This document shows, one piece after another, positions 28,988 to 40,872 of a stretch of 56,680 nucleotides of DNA (positions are counted from its first letter, which is position 1; each line of letters starts with the position of its first letter). The stretch is from positions 1 to 56,680 of the forward strand of contig JADLFO010000198.1 of NCBI GenBank assembly GCA_020845455.1. The letters run 5' to 3'. The position numbers and the translations under genes are program-made. A model generated the notes under the pieces. That model made no database searches. It was not told the DNA's origin and saw only the letters and a list, made by a program, of their open reading frames with translations. The DNA comes from Caldilineaceae bacterium. GTDB taxonomy: Bacteria; Chloroflexota; Anaerolineae; Caldilineales; Caldilineaceae.

Positions 28988-29048
28988 CGCAGGTGCGATT
29001 TTCCAACCACGCATAGACACGAAGCGCGTCTGGAAAATCGCACCTGCG
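28988..29048. repeat. 18-bp inverted repeat, GTGCGATTTTCCA family
   Basis: The arm 28988-29005 (CGCAGGTGCGATTTTCCA) is exactly repeated in reverse at 29031-29048 around a 25-base centre (ACC..GCGTC). It fits the intergenic GTGCG..TTTTCCAACC family of the window but is longer and better matched, like a miniature mobile element. The CTTTGCG-type repeat follows at 29060-29095. Confidence 0.75.
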
Positions 29049-29059
29049 CTCTCATTTTT

Positions 29060-29095
29060 CTCTTTTCTTTGCGACCTTCGCGCCCGCTGCGGTTT
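29060..29095. repeat. CTTTGCG-type intergenic repeat
   Basis: TTTTCTTTGCGACCTTCGCG followed by CCCGCTGCGGTTTG is a second copy of the CTTTGCG repeat, placed next to the inverted repeat and before mreB's 3' end. The combination with a palindrome also occurs at 48592-48700 and 5227-5322. Confidence 0.5.
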
Positions 29096-29144
29096 GTCTC
29101 TTGCCTTGCAAGACGGCCACTTGAGTTATTGTAACCGCAACCGC

Positions 29145-30170
29145 CTAAGAAGGCACAATTGGCAGGCTGCGGCGCATGATCTCATAGTTTTCCAGGGCAC
29201 GGCCTGCCCCCAACGCCACACACGCGATCGGGTTTTCCGCCACATAGGCGGGCACGCCCGTCTCTTGCGTCAGCAGTTGCGCGATGTTGCGCAGTTGCGA
29301 ACCGCCGCCCGTCATCACCATGCCGCGGTCGATGATGTCGGCGGCCAGCTCGGGCGGCGTCTTTTCCAGCGTGGCGCGCACTGTGCTGACCACGGCCTGC
29401 AGCGGCTCTTGGATCGCCTCGGTCACCTCGCTGCTGGTGATCTGCATGATCTTGGGCAGCCCGTTCACCTGGTCGCGCCCGCGCACCTCCATCGAGCGTT
29501 CTTCCTCCAGGGGCAGCGCGCTGCCGATGCCGATTTTGATCTCCTCCGCCGTCTGCTCGCCCACCAGCAGGTTATACTTTTTGCGGATGTAGTTGACAAT
29601 CGCCTCGTCAAAACGGTTGCCGCCCACGCGCACGCTGCTCCACACCACAATGTCATACATCGAGGCCACCGCCGCCTCGGTCGTGCCGCCGCCCATATCC
29701 ACCACCATGTTGCCGGTCGGCGTGCCGATCGGCAGCCCCGCGCCATAGGCCGCGGCCAGCGGTTCAGGGATCAGATAGGCCGCGCCCGCGCCGGCCTGCA
29801 TCGCCGCGTCATGCACGGCGCGCTCTTCGACGCTGGTCACCCCCTTGGGCGTGCTGATCATCACCTTGGGCTTAAAGACCGGGCGGATCAACCGGTTCAT
29901 ATTGCCGACAATCGCCTCGATAAAATAGCGCAACATCGCCTCGGTCACGACAAAATCGGCGATCACCCCGTCGCGCATCGGGCGCGCCACTTCGATGCTT
30001 TCCGGGGTGCGGCCCAGCATGTCATAGGCCTCATGGCCCACCGCCACCATCTTGTTATCGCGCAGACGGATCGCCACCACCGAAGGCTCGTGCATCACAA
30101 TGCCGCGGCCTTTGACATGCACCAGCACATTCACTGTGCCCAGATCAATTCCGATATGTTTTTGGAACAT
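29145..30170 (-). CDS. mreB: MreB/Mbl-type actin-like rod-shape protein
   Basis: A 341-residue bacterial actin homologue. Phosphate-1 loop is [20 protein letters not shown], followed by the [48 protein letters not shown] and [10 protein letters not shown] motifs, all diagnostic for MreB. It forms membrane-bound filaments that position peptidoglycan synthesis. The ATG at 30170 (AAGG upstream) is preferred; a longer frame would include the promoter leader. mreC and mreD are not adjacent. The gene lies downstream of the atp operon on the same strand but is separated by a strong terminator and has its own extended -10 promoter. The PBP1a 12 kb away is a possible partner. Confidence 0.92.
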   Translation of the reverse strand: MFQKHIGIDLGTVNVLVHVKGRGIVMHEPSVVAIRLRDNKMVAVGHEAYDMLGRTPESIEVARPMRDGVIADFVVTEAMLRYFIEAIVGNMNRLIRPVFKPKVMISTPKGVTSVEERAVHDAAMQAGAGAAYLIPEPLAAAYGAGLPIGTPTGNMVVDMGGGTTEAAVASMYDIVVWSSVRVGGNRFDEAIVNYIRKKYNLLVGEQTAEEIKIGIGSALPLEEERSMEVRGRDQVNGLPKIMQITSSEVTEAIQEPLQAVVSTVRATLEKTPPELAADIIDRGMVMTGGGSQLRNIAQLLTQETGVPAYVAENPIACVALGAGRALENYEIMRRSLPIVPS

Positions 30171-30270
30171 CGTGCCTTCATTGTCCTGGCAATGCCGCCC
30201 AATGGTTCGCCGTTCGCGCGCCGGCACAGCCGCGCCGACCCTCTATCGCCCTACGATCGCAGACAGGTAC

Positions 30271-30279
30271 ACTATACCA
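30271..30279 (-). promoter_or_regulatory. extended -10 promoter of mreB
   Basis: TGGTATAGT (30279-30271) on the minus strand has the TGn extension and five of six -10 matches. It lies about 100 bases before the mreB ATG, downstream of the atp terminator. Confidence 0.5.
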
Positions 30280-30320
30280 AACAGATACAGCCTCGCCATA
30301 AATTGTGCGCGCCTCCATCA

Positions 30321-30352
30321 AAAACCGGGTTCCGATATAGGGAACCCGGTTT
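30321..30352 (-). terminator. terminator of the atp operon
   Basis: A perfect 12-bp stem (AAACCGGGTTCC with GGAACCCGGTTT) around a 7-base loop, followed by TTTTTG on the minus strand, 37 bases past the atpC stop. It separates the operon from mreB. Confidence 0.92.
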
Positions 30353-30389
30353 CATCCTCTCCGTTTGGCCGACGCTTGGCGCAGGCCTG

Positions 30390-30827
30390 CTACGAGCGCT
30401 CCTCCTCAAAGCTCGGCCCCTGGCGGCGACGGCGGTGCTGCGCCACCTTCAAGCGCAGCGTACTGCGCCGATAGGCCGCTTCGATCACCGGTTTGCGCTC
30501 GCGCGGGGGGTTCTCCTCCAGCGACTGTCGCGCCCGTTCGCGGGCGGCCATGGCGCGCTCGATGTCGATCTCATCGGCCTGCTCGGCCACCTCCGCCAGC
30601 ACCGTCACCTTGTCGGGGCGCACTTCGACCACCCCGCCCCCCACGGCGATGTATTGGACGTCGTTGCCCTTATGCAAGACGATCTCGCCGATGTCCAGCG
30701 TGGAGAGCAGCGGTGCATGGCCGCGCATGACGCCCATCTGCCCGTCGATCCCAGGCAGGGTGACCATGTCGACCTCGTCGCTCGCCAGCAGCCGGTGGGG
30801 CGTTACAATCTCGACCTTGATGGGCAT
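30390..30827 (-). CDS. atpC: F1Fo-ATPase epsilon subunit
   Basis: A 145-residue epsilon subunit: the N-terminal beta-sandwich ([20 protein letters not shown], ..[20 protein letters not shown], ..[20 protein letters not shown]) and a C-terminal helical hairpin (..[17 protein letters not shown]..) are visible. It belongs to the central stalk and inhibits ATP hydrolysis. Last gene of the operon; six bases after atpD, with the ribosome-binding site GGAGG inside the end of atpD. Confidence 0.95.
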   Translation of the reverse strand: MPIKVEIVTPHRLLASDEVDMVTLPGIDGQMGVMRGHAPLLSTLDIGEIVLHKGNDVQYIAVGGGVVEVRPDKVTVLAEVAEQADEIDIERAMAARERARQSLEENPPRERKPVIEAAYRRSTLRLKVAQHRRRRQGPSFEEERS

Positions 30828-30833
30828 GGCAGG

Positions 30834-32306
<1,473 letters not shown>

Positions 32307-32322
32307 CTACGCGCCGCACGGT

Positions 32323-33195
32323 CTACCCTTCCAGGGCCACGCTGCCGCCGATGATGTCCATCAACTCGTTGGTAATGCTCTCCTGGCGCGCCTTGTTATA
32401 GGTCAACGTCAGGCTGTCGATCAACTCGTTGGCGGCGTCGGTCGCATTGCGCATGGCCACCATGCGAGCCGAATGCTCGCTGGCGAGTGATTCGAAAATG
32501 GCCTGGAGAATCTGCACTTCGGTAAAGCCGTAGAGCACTTGGTTCAGAACCGCCTCAGGCGACGGCTCGAAGATATACTCCGGCGCCATCGGCACGGTCG
32601 GCTCTGCCGGGATGATGGGCAGAAGCTGTTTCACTGCCGGCACTTGCTGCACGGTGTTGACGAACTCTGTATAGACCATCTGTACTTCGTCAAAATAGCC
32701 CTGGGTATAGTCGTCCACCAACACGCGTGTGATCGGCCCGATGTCGGCGACGCTGGGCGAATCGGGCATACCGCTAAACTCGGCGCGGATATGCGGGTCA
32801 TAGCGCAAGAGCCAATCGCGCCCCTTGCGCCCCACCGTCACCACCTCGACTTCGACGCCTCCTTGCCGGCGCTGGCGCATAAACAGCGCCAAGCGGCGCA
32901 GGATATTGGCGTTAAAGCCCCCGGCCAAACCCCGGTCGCCCGTGATCAACAGAATGCCGCTGCGCCGCACAGTCCGCGGCTGGATCATCGGGTTGAGCGC
33001 ATTGTTTTCCACATTGGGCAGGCGGGCGATATAGGACAACACCTCGCGCGCCTGGGCCGCGTAGGGCCGCGTCGACAGCACCTGCTGCTGCGCCTTGCGC
33101 ATCTTGGCCGCCGACACAGCCTCCATGGCCTTGGTGACCTGTGCGATATTGGTGACGGAGCGAATCCGCCGCCGAATTTCTCGTGTACTAGCCAA
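32323..33195 (-). CDS. atpG: F1Fo-ATPase gamma subunit
   Basis: A 290-residue gamma subunit: starts [26 protein letters not shown], the coiled N-terminal helix, with [16 protein letters not shown] in the middle, and ends with the conserved C-terminal helix [20 protein letters not shown], then [20 protein letters not shown] and ELMDIIGG. Forms the rotating shaft of F1. Located between atpA and atpD as in standard operons. Confidence 0.96.
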   Translation of the reverse strand: MASTREIRRRIRSVTNIAQVTKAMEAVSAAKMRKAQQQVLSTRPYAAQAREVLSYIARLPNVENNALNPMIQPRTVRRSGILLITGDRGLAGGFNANILRRLALFMRQRRQGGVEVEVVTVGRKGRDWLLRYDPHIRAEFSGMPDSPSVADIGPITRVLVDDYTQGYFDEVQMVYTEFVNTVQQVPAVKQLLPIIPAEPTVPMAPEYIFEPSPEAVLNQVLYGFTEVQILQAIFESLASEHSARMVAMRNATDAANELIDSLTLTYNKARQESITNELMDIIGGSVALEG

Positions 33196-33227
33196 GGTGC
33201 ACTCTCGCCTCTTCTAAAGGAACCCCA

Positions 33228-34745
33228 CTACTCCCGCGGCGTCCAGGTATTGTTAAAGTCGGCCAATGCCAGCCGCAGCGCCTCCAGCGTGTCGTCAGTC
33301 AGGTCCCTGGTACGCAGGATCGCCTGGCCGATCTCCGGATGGCTGGCATCCAGATAGGCGTGCATATCGGCCTCCCAGTTCTTGACCTCCGACACCGGCA
33401 CCTTGTCCACAAAGCCGTTGTTGACAGACCAGATGCTGATCACCTGCTTGTCCAGCGACATCGGCTGATATTGGGGCTGCTTGAGCAGTTCCTGCATGCG
33501 GCGGCCACGGTCCAACTGGCGCTGGGTCACGGCGTCCAGGTCGCTGCCAAACTGGGCAAAGGCGGCCAGCTCGCGGAACTGGCTCAGCTCCGATTTGAGA
33601 CGACCGGCCACCTTCTTCATGGCGCGCGTCTGCGCATTGCCGCCCACGCGACTCACGGAGATCCCGACATTCAGCGCCGGGCGAATACCGGCATAGAAGA
33701 GGTCGCTCTCCAGGAAGATCTGCCCGTCGGTGATCGAAATGACGTTGGTCGGAATATAGGCCGAAACGTCGCCGGCCTGGGTCTCGATGATGGGCAGCGC
33801 GGTTAAACTGCCGCCCCCATGGTCGTCCGCCAGACGGGCGGCCCGCTCGAGCAGACGGCTGTGCAGATAGAAGACGTCGCCCGGATACGCCTCGCGGCCC
33901 GGCGGGCGGCGCAGCAGCAGCGCCACCTGGCGATAGGCCTGGGCATGTTTGGAGAGGTCATCGTAGACGATCAGCGCGTCGCGACCCTGCTCCATAAACT
34001 CCTCGCCGATGGCGCATCCGGCGTAGGGGGCTAAATATTGGAGCGCGGCAGGGTCGGCAGCCGAGGCCGAGACCACCACCGTATGCTCCATCGCGCCATA
34101 CTTCTCCAGCGTCGCCACCACCTGGGCCACGCTGGACTGTTTCTGGCCGATCGCCACATAGATACAGACCAGGTCTTTACCCTTTTGGTTGATGATCGTA
34201 TCAATGGCAATGGCCGTCTTCCCGGTTTGGCGGTCGCCGATGATCAGTTCGCGCTGGCCGCGGCCGATGGGGATCAGCGCGTCGATCGCCGTGATACCGG
34301 TCTGCACCGGCGTATTTACCGGCTGGCGGCGGATCACGCCCGGCGCAATGCGTTCGACATTGCGATAGTTCTCAGTTTCGATGGGGCCTTTGCCGTCAAT
34401 CGGCTGGCCCACGGCGTTGATCACACGCCCGATGAGCGCATTCCCCACAGGCACCGAGGCAATGCGCCCGGTGCTGCGCACCAGGTCGCCTTCCTCGATC
34501 GACTGGAATTCGCCCATGACCATGATACCCACGTTGTCGGGGTTCAAGTTGAGCGCCATGCCCAAGACGCCATTCTTGGTGAACTCCAACAGTTCACCCG
34601 CCATAGCGCCGCGCAGCCCCGACACCAAGGCGATGCCGTCGCCCACCTCGATCACCTCGCCCACATCCACTTGGCTGGGCGCCGGCTTGAAATTCAAAAT
34701 CTGGTCTCTCAGCAGCGTTGCGAGATCGTTTGTTTGCACAGCCAT
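33228..34745 (-). CDS. atpA: F1Fo-ATPase alpha subunit
   Basis: A 505-residue alpha subunit with Walker [55 protein letters not shown] and [20 protein letters not shown], all diagnostic. It holds the non-catalytic nucleotide sites of F1. The ATG at 34745 ([12 protein letters not shown]) has CGGAGG nine to ten bases upstream; an in-frame extension to 34820 is not supported. The 103-base spacer to atpH contains GCGCACGAC-like short repeats. Confidence 0.97.
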   Translation of the reverse strand: MAVQTNDLATLLRDQILNFKPAPSQVDVGEVIEVGDGIALVSGLRGAMAGELLEFTKNGVLGMALNLNPDNVGIMVMGEFQSIEEGDLVRSTGRIASVPVGNALIGRVINAVGQPIDGKGPIETENYRNVERIAPGVIRRQPVNTPVQTGITAIDALIPIGRGQRELIIGDRQTGKTAIAIDTIINQKGKDLVCIYVAIGQKQSSVAQVVATLEKYGAMEHTVVVSASAADPAALQYLAPYAGCAIGEEFMEQGRDALIVYDDLSKHAQAYRQVALLLRRPPGREAYPGDVFYLHSRLLERAARLADDHGGGSLTALPIIETQAGDVSAYIPTNVISITDGQIFLESDLFYAGIRPALNVGISVSRVGGNAQTRAMKKVAGRLKSELSQFRELAAFAQFGSDLDAVTQRQLDRGRRMQELLKQPQYQPMSLDKQVISIWSVNNGFVDKVPVSEVKNWEADMHAYLDASHPEIGQAILRTRDLTDDTLEALRLALADFNNTWTPRE

Positions 34746-34848
34746 GTATACGTTCCTCCGAATCAGGCAAGGGACCAACCCACCATGCACCCTAGCGCAC
34801 GACACCCCAGCGCACAACACCTAACGCGCTGTCGAAGCGCACGACTTG

Positions 34849-35382
34849 TTAACGCACGACAGACGTGAGCGATTCGCGCAGCGCGGCCAACCGGCTGGCG
34901 ATCGAGGTGTCCATCAGACGATCTCCCACGCGCACACGCAGCCCCCCCATCAAGGCGGGGTCTACATAGAAGCTGAAGAGCAGGTCGCCGCCATATTGCT
35001 TAGTCAGGGCAGCGCGCAGCGCGCTCTTGTCCTTGTCGGACAGTTCGGTTGCGCTGGTGATCTCCGCCTTGAGCGGCGCAGCCCCCCCGCTGCCGACCCG
35101 GCTCAATGCGCCCGCCACTTCGGGCAGCAGTTCCAAGTCGCCTTCCTGCAACAGCAGCTTGAGCAAGTTGACGACCTCGACCGGCAGCTCTGCCGGCAGC
35201 GCAGCTTCCAGCGCCTTGACCCGCTCGCCGAAATCCTTGCTGCCGTCCATCACCAAGGTATACAGTTGTCGATCCTGGCTGAGTACAGCCTGGACTTGAT
35301 CCAGCGCAGATTGCCAGCGCTCAAGCATTGCCTGATAGACAGCCTGGGCATAGCGTTGCGCTCGCGCCTGTTTGTCGCTCAT
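34849..35382 (-). CDS. atpH: F1Fo-ATPase delta subunit
   Basis: A 177-residue OSCP/delta subunit: N-terminal helical domain (QAVYQAMLERWQSALDQVQA) and the conserved C-terminal ITSATELSDKDKSALRAALT, then YVDPALMGGLRVRVGDRLMD and TSIASRLAALRESL. It joins F1 to the peripheral stalk. Five bases separate it from atpF. Confidence 0.95.
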   Translation of the reverse strand: MSDKQARAQRYAQAVYQAMLERWQSALDQVQAVLSQDRQLYTLVMDGSKDFGERVKALEAALPAELPVEVVNLLKLLLQEGDLELLPEVAGALSRVGSGGAAPLKAEITSATELSDKDKSALRAALTKQYGGDLLFSFYVDPALMGGLRVRVGDRLMDTSIASRLAALRESLTSVVR

Positions 35383-35387
35383 CGGGC

Positions 35388-35888
35388 CTAGCCCCCACTC
35401 CCATTCTGCTGCGCCAGGAAGTCGGCGACAAACCGCTCTTGCTCGCTCTTATTCGCCAGCTCGCGGCCCAGCAGTTGCTCGGTCGCCAGGATCGCCAGCT
35501 CGGCGATCTGCCGGTTTGCATCGGACAACGCCGTCTGGACCTGCTTCTGGGCGTCTTCTTGCGCCTTCATGCGGACCTCGGTTGCATCTTGCTCGGCGCG
35601 GCTGCGAATCTCTTGGGCGATCTTTTCCGTGTCACGCGTCGCCTGGGCGCGGATCTCCTGCGCCTCGCGGCGGGCTGCATCCAAGACACGCGACTTCTCC
35701 GCCTCCGCCTCCTGGGCCGCCGAAGCCACCCGCTCGGCATCCTTCATGCTCTGGGAAATGCGCTCCTTGCGCTGCTCCAACATCCGCAGGACCGGCTCAT
35801 AGAGGGTCAGCCGCAAGATGACCATCAGCAGCAGGAAGTTTACGATCTGGGAGGCAAGCAGTTCCCATTCAATTCCTAGTTGATCCAA
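35388..35888 (-). CDS. atpF: F1Fo-ATPase b subunit
   Basis: A 166-residue b subunit: a single membrane helix ([20 protein letters not shown]) followed by a long charged coiled coil (..[20 protein letters not shown], ..[20 protein letters not shown]-type heptads) and a C-terminal [13 protein letters not shown] segment. Peripheral stalk. The start is a TTG at 35888 giving [11 protein letters not shown], with AAAGGAGG six bases upstream; a longer frame beginning at 35915 overlaps the ribosome-binding site. An initiation TTG here may lower b-subunit output. Confidence 0.93.
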   Translation of the reverse strand: MDQLGIEWELLASQIVNFLLLMVILRLTLYEPVLRMLEQRKERISQSMKDAERVASAAQEAEAEKSRVLDAARREAQEIRAQATRDTEKIAQEIRSRAEQDATEVRMKAQEDAQKQVQTALSDANRQIAELAILATEQLLGRELANKSEQERFVADFLAQQNGSGG

Positions 35889-36015
35889 GGTGAGCCTCCT
35901 TTTGACTCTGTACAATCCTCGTCAACGCCGGCAGCACGGTTCGCTACAATCGCTACAACAATGAGCACGATCAGTGAACCATGGTTGCACGCCGGCATGC
36001 CCCGCTTGGCATCGA

Positions 36016-36300
<285 letters not shown>

Positions 36301-37311
36301 TTAGTGGCTGTGTTCGTGATCGTCGTGCCCATGGCTGATGGTCGCCATGGTGAAGAAGACCAGCGCCAACATCATGAACACCAACGCCTGCACAAAGCCG
36401 ACGAAAATCTCCAGGGCATAAAAGGGGATAGGCAGCAGGAAGGCAATCAAGAACGCCATGGTTGCCAGCACAATCTCGCCGGCGAAGATATTGCCAAAAA
36501 GACGAAAGCCAAACGCTAGAACACGGGAGAACTCGCTGATCAGCTCGAGGATGCCGACGAAGCCATTGATATACTTCATAAAGCCTTCGCCGCTCAGGTT
36601 GAAGAACTTCCTGAAATAGCCGCCGCCCAAGGCGCGCACCCCCCACACCTGCACCATGGTCATGACGATCAGCGACAGGGCAAAGGTCATGTTGAGGTCG
36701 GCGCTGGGCGGGCGGAAGAGCGGCACAAAGACGCGATGCTCCTCTTCAGCGGCAGCGGGCGCGGCATCTGCCGCTGCCGGCTCGACCAACAACAGGTTGC
36801 CGTCGGCCATCGCCAACTGGCGACCTAAGACCAGGGCGTGCTCGCCTTCCGTGGTTGGGGCCGCGTCGTGGAAGAAGCCGATGCTGCCCACACCGGGGAT
36901 CAACCCCGACCAGTTGGAGATGATCACAAAGAAGAAAATCGTCGCCACCCAGGGGAAATATTTGCGCGCATCGCGCCCGGCGATGCTCTCGGCCAGCCCG
37001 TAGAGATACTCGACCACCATCTCCATGAAGTTCTGCCAGCCGGAGGGGACCAGCTTCATGCGCGCCGTGGCCAGCAAGGCCAACAGAATGAGGACAATAT
37101 CCACCACGACGGTCGCCACCATCGAGTTGGTCAGCCAGCGCGGGCCATCGGAGAAGATCGGCTCACCCGACAGCGCCACATGCGGAGTCGGCACGGGGAT
37201 CACAAAGCCGAGAATTAGGAGGATGATCACACCGGCCCAGACGCCTGCCTTGACCGGGTTGGCCTGCACCCAGGCCTTGAACCTCTCCCACATCTTTGTT
37301 ACTCTGTCCAT
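36301..37311 (-). CDS. atpB: F1Fo-ATPase a subunit, with Ala/Glu-rich insertion
   Basis: A 336-residue a subunit with about six membrane helices. The essential Arg is in [19 protein letters not shown]. It is longer than the E. coli protein (271 residues) because of a polar stretch near residues 150-210 (..[19 protein letters not shown].., [20 protein letters not shown]) between transmembrane segments, in an exported or cytoplasmic loop. Its C-terminus is His/Asp-rich ([10 protein letters not shown]), a possible metal-binding tail. Forms the ion half-channels beside the c ring. Confidence 0.93.
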   Translation of the reverse strand: MDRVTKMWERFKAWVQANPVKAGVWAGVIILLILGFVIPVPTPHVALSGEPIFSDGPRWLTNSMVATVVVDIVLILLALLATARMKLVPSGWQNFMEMVVEYLYGLAESIAGRDARKYFPWVATIFFFVIISNWSGLIPGVGSIGFFHDAAPTTEGEHALVLGRQLAMADGNLLLVEPAAADAAPAAAEEEHRVFVPLFRPPSADLNMTFALSLIVMTMVQVWGVRALGGGYFRKFFNLSGEGFMKYINGFVGILELISEFSRVLAFGFRLFGNIFAGEIVLATMAFLIAFLLPIPFYALEIFVGFVQALVFMMLALVFFTMATISHGHDDHEHSH

Positions 37312-37407
37312 ACTCGCTTACCCCTTTGGGCAGTAGGCAGCGCACAAGCAACTGCCGTCGTCCTTGAAATGGTCCCTGTGTGGCGCCTCGCCAGAGGCGA
37401 GGGTAGG

Positions 37408-37665
37408 CTAAGATGCATCAACACCCGGTTCAGTTGGCGGGAGCGCCGGAGGCGCAATTTCGTCGTATACCCGATCCAGCTCGCGCAACGCCGCCCGGCT
37501 CAACAAAATGGCAGCGGTCGGAAAACAGATCACAATGGCGGCGATGGTGACGAACGGAAGCGTTCCCGCAAGCAGATCAACGGCGATTGCAGCGCTGCAA
37601 GGTAGCACAAGCACAAATAAAAAAAGCCGTGTTAACAGCCGGAGATTGATACGTTTGGCGTGCAT
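37408..37665 (-). CDS. AtpI-like small membrane protein
   Basis: An 85-residue protein with two membrane helices (LLTRLFLFVLVLPCSAAIAV and LPFVTIAAIVICFPTAAILL) and a Pro-rich tail. Its position as first gene of the atp operon and its two-helix shape point to an AtpI-type assembly/ion-handling factor, but sequence similarity to AtpI is weak. The ATG at 37665 is chosen because the operon -10 lies at 37747-37742, so a longer frame would start upstream of the transcript. Ribosome-binding site weak. Confidence 0.6.
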   Translation of the reverse strand: MHAKRINLRLLTRLFLFVLVLPCSAAIAVDLLAGTLPFVTIAAIVICFPTAAILLSRAALRELDRVYDEIAPPALPPTEPGVDAS

Positions 37666-37741
37666 ACCCTGTTGCTTGTTCAGTCCGCGGTGCGCAGCCC
37701 AAACACCGCTCCCCGCCCGTGGGCCGTGCCCAGCCACGGCG

Positions 37742-37770
37742 ATTATAGCAGGCGGTATACACTCGCGCAA
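37742..37770 (-). promoter_or_regulatory. promoter of the atp operon
   Basis: TTGCGC (37770-37765), 17 bases, perfect TATAAT (37747-37742) on the minus strand. The expected start is about 37735, 70 bases before the first gene of the operon. The spacer 37771-38015 also carries the divergent permease promoter. Confidence 0.85.
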
Positions 37771-37941
37771 ATTTTCACATGCGAATTAAACACTGCATTT
37801 GAACAGCCCATCACCGCCGCGCAGACAGGCAGCGCCGGCGCGCATAGCGGCGATAGGGCAGCAGGATAGGAACTCGCAAAGCGTGTCGCCTACTGTACAC
37901 TAGCTTGCGGGCGAACGCAACCAGTCTCGCGCCCGGCAGTT

Positions 37942-37970
37942 TTTCCATTTGCGCGGCCATTGGGTACACT
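37942..37970 (+). promoter_or_regulatory. candidate promoter of the ABC-2 permease gene
   Basis: TTTCCA (37942-37947), 17 bases, TACACT (37965-37970), about 46 bases before the ATG at 38016. Matches are four of six in each box. Confidence 0.4.
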
Positions 37971-38015
37971 ATTCCCACGTTTTTTATCAACCGGTTTTTG
38001 TTTGCCGGAGGGAAG

Positions 38016-38849
38016 ATGCAAAGCCGCCTGGAAACCACGTCACCCTATGTTGCCCCGGTACACACCCCCGCGCGCGCGGCGTGGGGCGAACTGTGGCGCG
38101 GCGCATGGGTCATCTTTCACAAACATATGCTGAAGTTCAGCACCAACAGCATGGAGATCGGCGGCACATTGGGCTGGCCGCTGCTCTGGGTGGCAACCTT
38201 TGGCCTGGGCATGGAGCGCGTTGTGCAGGTGGAGACGCTGGGCAGCCACAGCTACCTGGCGTTCATCACCCCCGGCATCATCGCCCTCACCGCGCTCAGC
38301 GGCGCGGTCAACGCCGGCATGACCCTACTGGAAGAAAAGATCAAGGGCATCCTCAAAGAATACTTTGTCGCCCCGATCCCGCGTATGAGCATCCTGCTCG
38401 CCTCCACCGGCAGCGGGCTGGTCAAGACCCTGATCCAGTCGCTGATCATCCTGGTCATCGCCATGCTCTTTGGCGCACGTCTGACAGGCAATCCGCTGGA
38501 CATGGGCGCGGCGCTGGTCTATCTGCTGCTCTATGTCATGGCCTTTGTCGGCTTTAGCAACGGCGTGGCGGCGCGCAGCAAATCGGTCGGCGGCTATCAT
38601 ATGCTGCTCTTTGTGCTCAACCTGCCCCTGCTCTTTTTAAGCAATGCGCTCTATCCGCTGGAATCCATGCCGCTGTGGATGCGCGCCCTGGCCTATCTCA
38701 ACCCCACGACCTATGCCGTCGACGGCATCCGCCGCTCGCTGTTTGGCATCGGCTCGCTCTCCCCCTGGCTCAACCTAGCCGTGCTGGCCGCCTTTGCCGT
38801 CGTCTGTCTGCGCTTTGGGCTGACCAGCTTCCGGCGCATTTTGGAGTAG
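38016..38849 (+). CDS. ABC-2 type transporter permease without adjacent ATPase
   Basis: A 277-residue membrane protein with six hydrophobic helices of the ABC-2 (DrrB/NodJ-like) type. Family features are ITPGIIALTALSGAVNAGMT and LLEEKIKGILKEYFVAPIPR (the amphipathic coupling region), then ..LFLSNALYPLESMPLWMRAL and YLNPTTYAVDGIRRSLFG. It should pair with a separate ATPase to export a lipid, drug or polysaccharide, but no ATPase gene is next to it, which is unusual. The ATG at 38016 has GGAGGGAAG right upstream. The S9 peptidase gene follows by 22 bases. Confidence 0.85.
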   Translation: MQSRLETTSPYVAPVHTPARAAWGELWRGAWVIFHKHMLKFSTNSMEIGGTLGWPLLWVATFGLGMERVVQVETLGSHSYLAFITPGIIALTALSGAVNAGMTLLEEKIKGILKEYFVAPIPRMSILLASTGSGLVKTLIQSLIILVIAMLFGARLTGNPLDMGAALVYLLLYVMAFVGFSNGVAARSKSVGGYHMLLFVLNLPLLFLSNALYPLESMPLWMRALAYLNPTTYAVDGIRRSLFGIGSLSPWLNLAVLAAFAVVCLRFGLTSFRRILE

Positions 38850-38871
38850 GGCTAAGTCCCTCGTCGCACTC

Positions 38872-40872
38872 ATGATGACTGAGCCTGCTCAGACTTTAGC
38901 CTGGACACCCGACCGTCTGATCCACTATCCGCTGGTCGAGCACGTACACCTTGCGCCCGACGGCAGCCAAGTCCTTTTCACGCAGCGCGTCGCCTACCTG
39001 ACCGACGACGCCAGCGAGTTTCGCCAGCAGACCTTTGTCGCGCCGGCACAGAGCGGCGCGGCACGCGCCCTGACACACCAGGCCTCCGCCGCCCAGCCGC
39101 GCTGGAGTCCCGACGGGCAGAGGATCGCCTTTCTGCGCCCCCTGCCCAACAGCGGCAAGCCCGGCCTCTGGATCATGCCCGCCGCCGGCGGCGAACCCTG
39201 GCCGCTGACCGGCGCAGAGAACGGCATCCGCAACGCCGTCACCTTATATCAATGGAGTCCCGACGGCAGCCATATTGCCTTTGTCAGCGTCCCCTGGGAC
39301 GAGGCCGAAGAAGCACGCCGCCGCGCCCGTGACGACGCTCGCCAGTGGCGCGTGGACTACGCCTTTGCCCATCTCTATGTCGCTGCGCTTCCCAAGACCC
39401 CAGGGCCGGCTGTCGAGGTCCGGCGCGTGACGCATGGCCGCATCCATATCCACGCCTTCGACTGGCGGCCCGACGGCGCCGAGATCGCCCTCATCCACCA
39501 GCCCACGCCCTATCTCGATACCTGGGCCGACGCGCTGCTGGCGACCGTGGCCGTCGACGGCTCGTCCGTCCCCACGTTGGTGACGCGCGGCGCAGCCACT
39601 GCCTGGAACGCCGGCCCGTGCTATTCGCCCGACGGCGTCTGGGTTGCGTGCGAAGTGGCCGACGAGGACCGCGCCTGGCCCTACGCCTCGCGCATCCATC
39701 TCTACGCTGCCGACGGCGGTTCTGAAGCACCGGCCCCCAAGCCATTGGCAGATGTAAGCGACAACCAACCCAAGGTCGTGGGTTGGTCGCCCGACGGGTT
39801 GGCCGTCTATGCGCTCAACCAGCGCGGGCTGGGCGCCGAACTGCTGGCGCTGCCCATAGACGGCGGCGCGCCGCGCGTGCTGGTAGCCGCCGACCGGCTG
39901 ATCGGCGGCTGCCATGTCAACCGCCGCGGTCAGGCCGCTCTGGTGCGCCAGGATTTTCACCAGCCCGACGCGGTGGAGATCGTCAACCTCACCGATGCAC
40001 AGACCGGCGCACCCAGCGCGCCGCAGCCGGTCATCATGCCCGCCGCCGACTACCCGACCGGCCCGCTGCCCCAAGTGCGGCTGCTCAACTGGCGGACGCC
40101 CGACGGCTATACGATTGAAGGCATCCTCTACTTGCCGCAGGGCTATGAACAGGCCCGCGATGGGCGCATCCCCCTGCTGCTTCACATCCACGGCGGCCCG
40201 ATGAGCATCTTTCAGCGCCAGTATGCAGGCGCGCCCTATTACTATGCGCCCGCCGCGCTCTGCGAACAGGGCATCGCCGTGCTGCGCTGCAACCCGCGCG
40301 GCAGCGGCGGCTATGGCCGCGCCTTCCGCTATGCCAACCTCCCCGACTGGGGCGGCGGCGACTATCGCGATCTGATGCAGGGCGTGGATACGGTGATCGA
40401 ACAGGGCATCGCCGACCCGGCGCGGCTGGGCGTCGCCGGCTGGAGCTACGGCGGCTATATGGCCAGTTGGATCATCACCCAGACCGACCGCTTTGCGGCG
40501 GCGTCGATCGGCGCACCTGTCACCAACCCGATCAGCTTCACCGGCACGGCGGATATCCCCAGCTTTGTGCCCGGCTTTTTCGGCGGCGAGTTCTGGGAAC
40601 GCTGGGAATATTATGTCGAGCGCACGCCGCTCTTCCACGCCCACCAAGTACACACCCCGGCGTTGATCCAACACGGCGACGCCGACGAGCGTGTACCGCT
40701 GGAGCAAGGGCTCCAATATTATATGGCGCTAGAACGCCGCGGCGTGCCGGTCGAGATGGTCATCTATCCACGCCAAGGCCACGCCATCGCCGAGCCGCGG
40801 CTCTTGGCCGACGCCATCCGCCGCAACCTCGCATGGTTTACCGACAAACTGGCCCCCACGCGCCCCGCATGA
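38872..40872 (+). CDS. S9-family prolyl oligopeptidase-type serine peptidase
   Basis: A 666-residue two-domain peptidase. The first ~380 residues are WD40/PD40-like beta-propeller blades (..[14 protein letters not shown], ..[14 protein letters not shown], ..[12 protein letters not shown], ..[14 protein letters not shown]). The C-terminal alpha/beta hydrolase has GWSYGGY with Ser525, HGDADERVP with Asp605 and RQGHAIAEP with His637, a full catalytic triad. No signal peptide, so cytoplasmic. It probably cleaves short peptides or acyl-amino acids; the exact subfamily (DPP4-like or acylaminoacyl peptidase) is undecided. Its TGA overlaps the next ATG (ATGA), so the two are coupled. Confidence 0.93.
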   Translation: MMTEPAQTLAWTPDRLIHYPLVEHVHLAPDGSQVLFTQRVAYLTDDASEFRQQTFVAPAQSGAARALTHQASAAQPRWSPDGQRIAFLRPLPNSGKPGLWIMPAAGGEPWPLTGAENGIRNAVTLYQWSPDGSHIAFVSVPWDEAEEARRRARDDARQWRVDYAFAHLYVAALPKTPGPAVEVRRVTHGRIHIHAFDWRPDGAEIALIHQPTPYLDTWADALLATVAVDGSSVPTLVTRGAATAWNAGPCYSPDGVWVACEVADEDRAWPYASRIHLYAADGGSEAPAPKPLADVSDNQPKVVGWSPDGLAVYALNQRGLGAELLALPIDGGAPRVLVAADRLIGGCHVNRRGQAALVRQDFHQPDAVEIVNLTDAQTGAPSAPQPVIMPAADYPTGPLPQVRLLNWRTPDGYTIEGILYLPQGYEQARDGRIPLLLHIHGGPMSIFQRQYAGAPYYYAPAALCEQGIAVLRCNPRGSGGYGRAFRYANLPDWGGGDYRDLMQGVDTVIEQGIADPARLGVAGWSYGGYMASWIITQTDRFAAASIGAPVTNPISFTGTADIPSFVPGFFGGEFWERWEYYVERTPLFHAHQVHTPALIQHGDADERVPLEQGLQYYMALERRGVPVEMVIYPRQGHAIAEPRLLADAIRRNLAWFTDKLAPTRPA

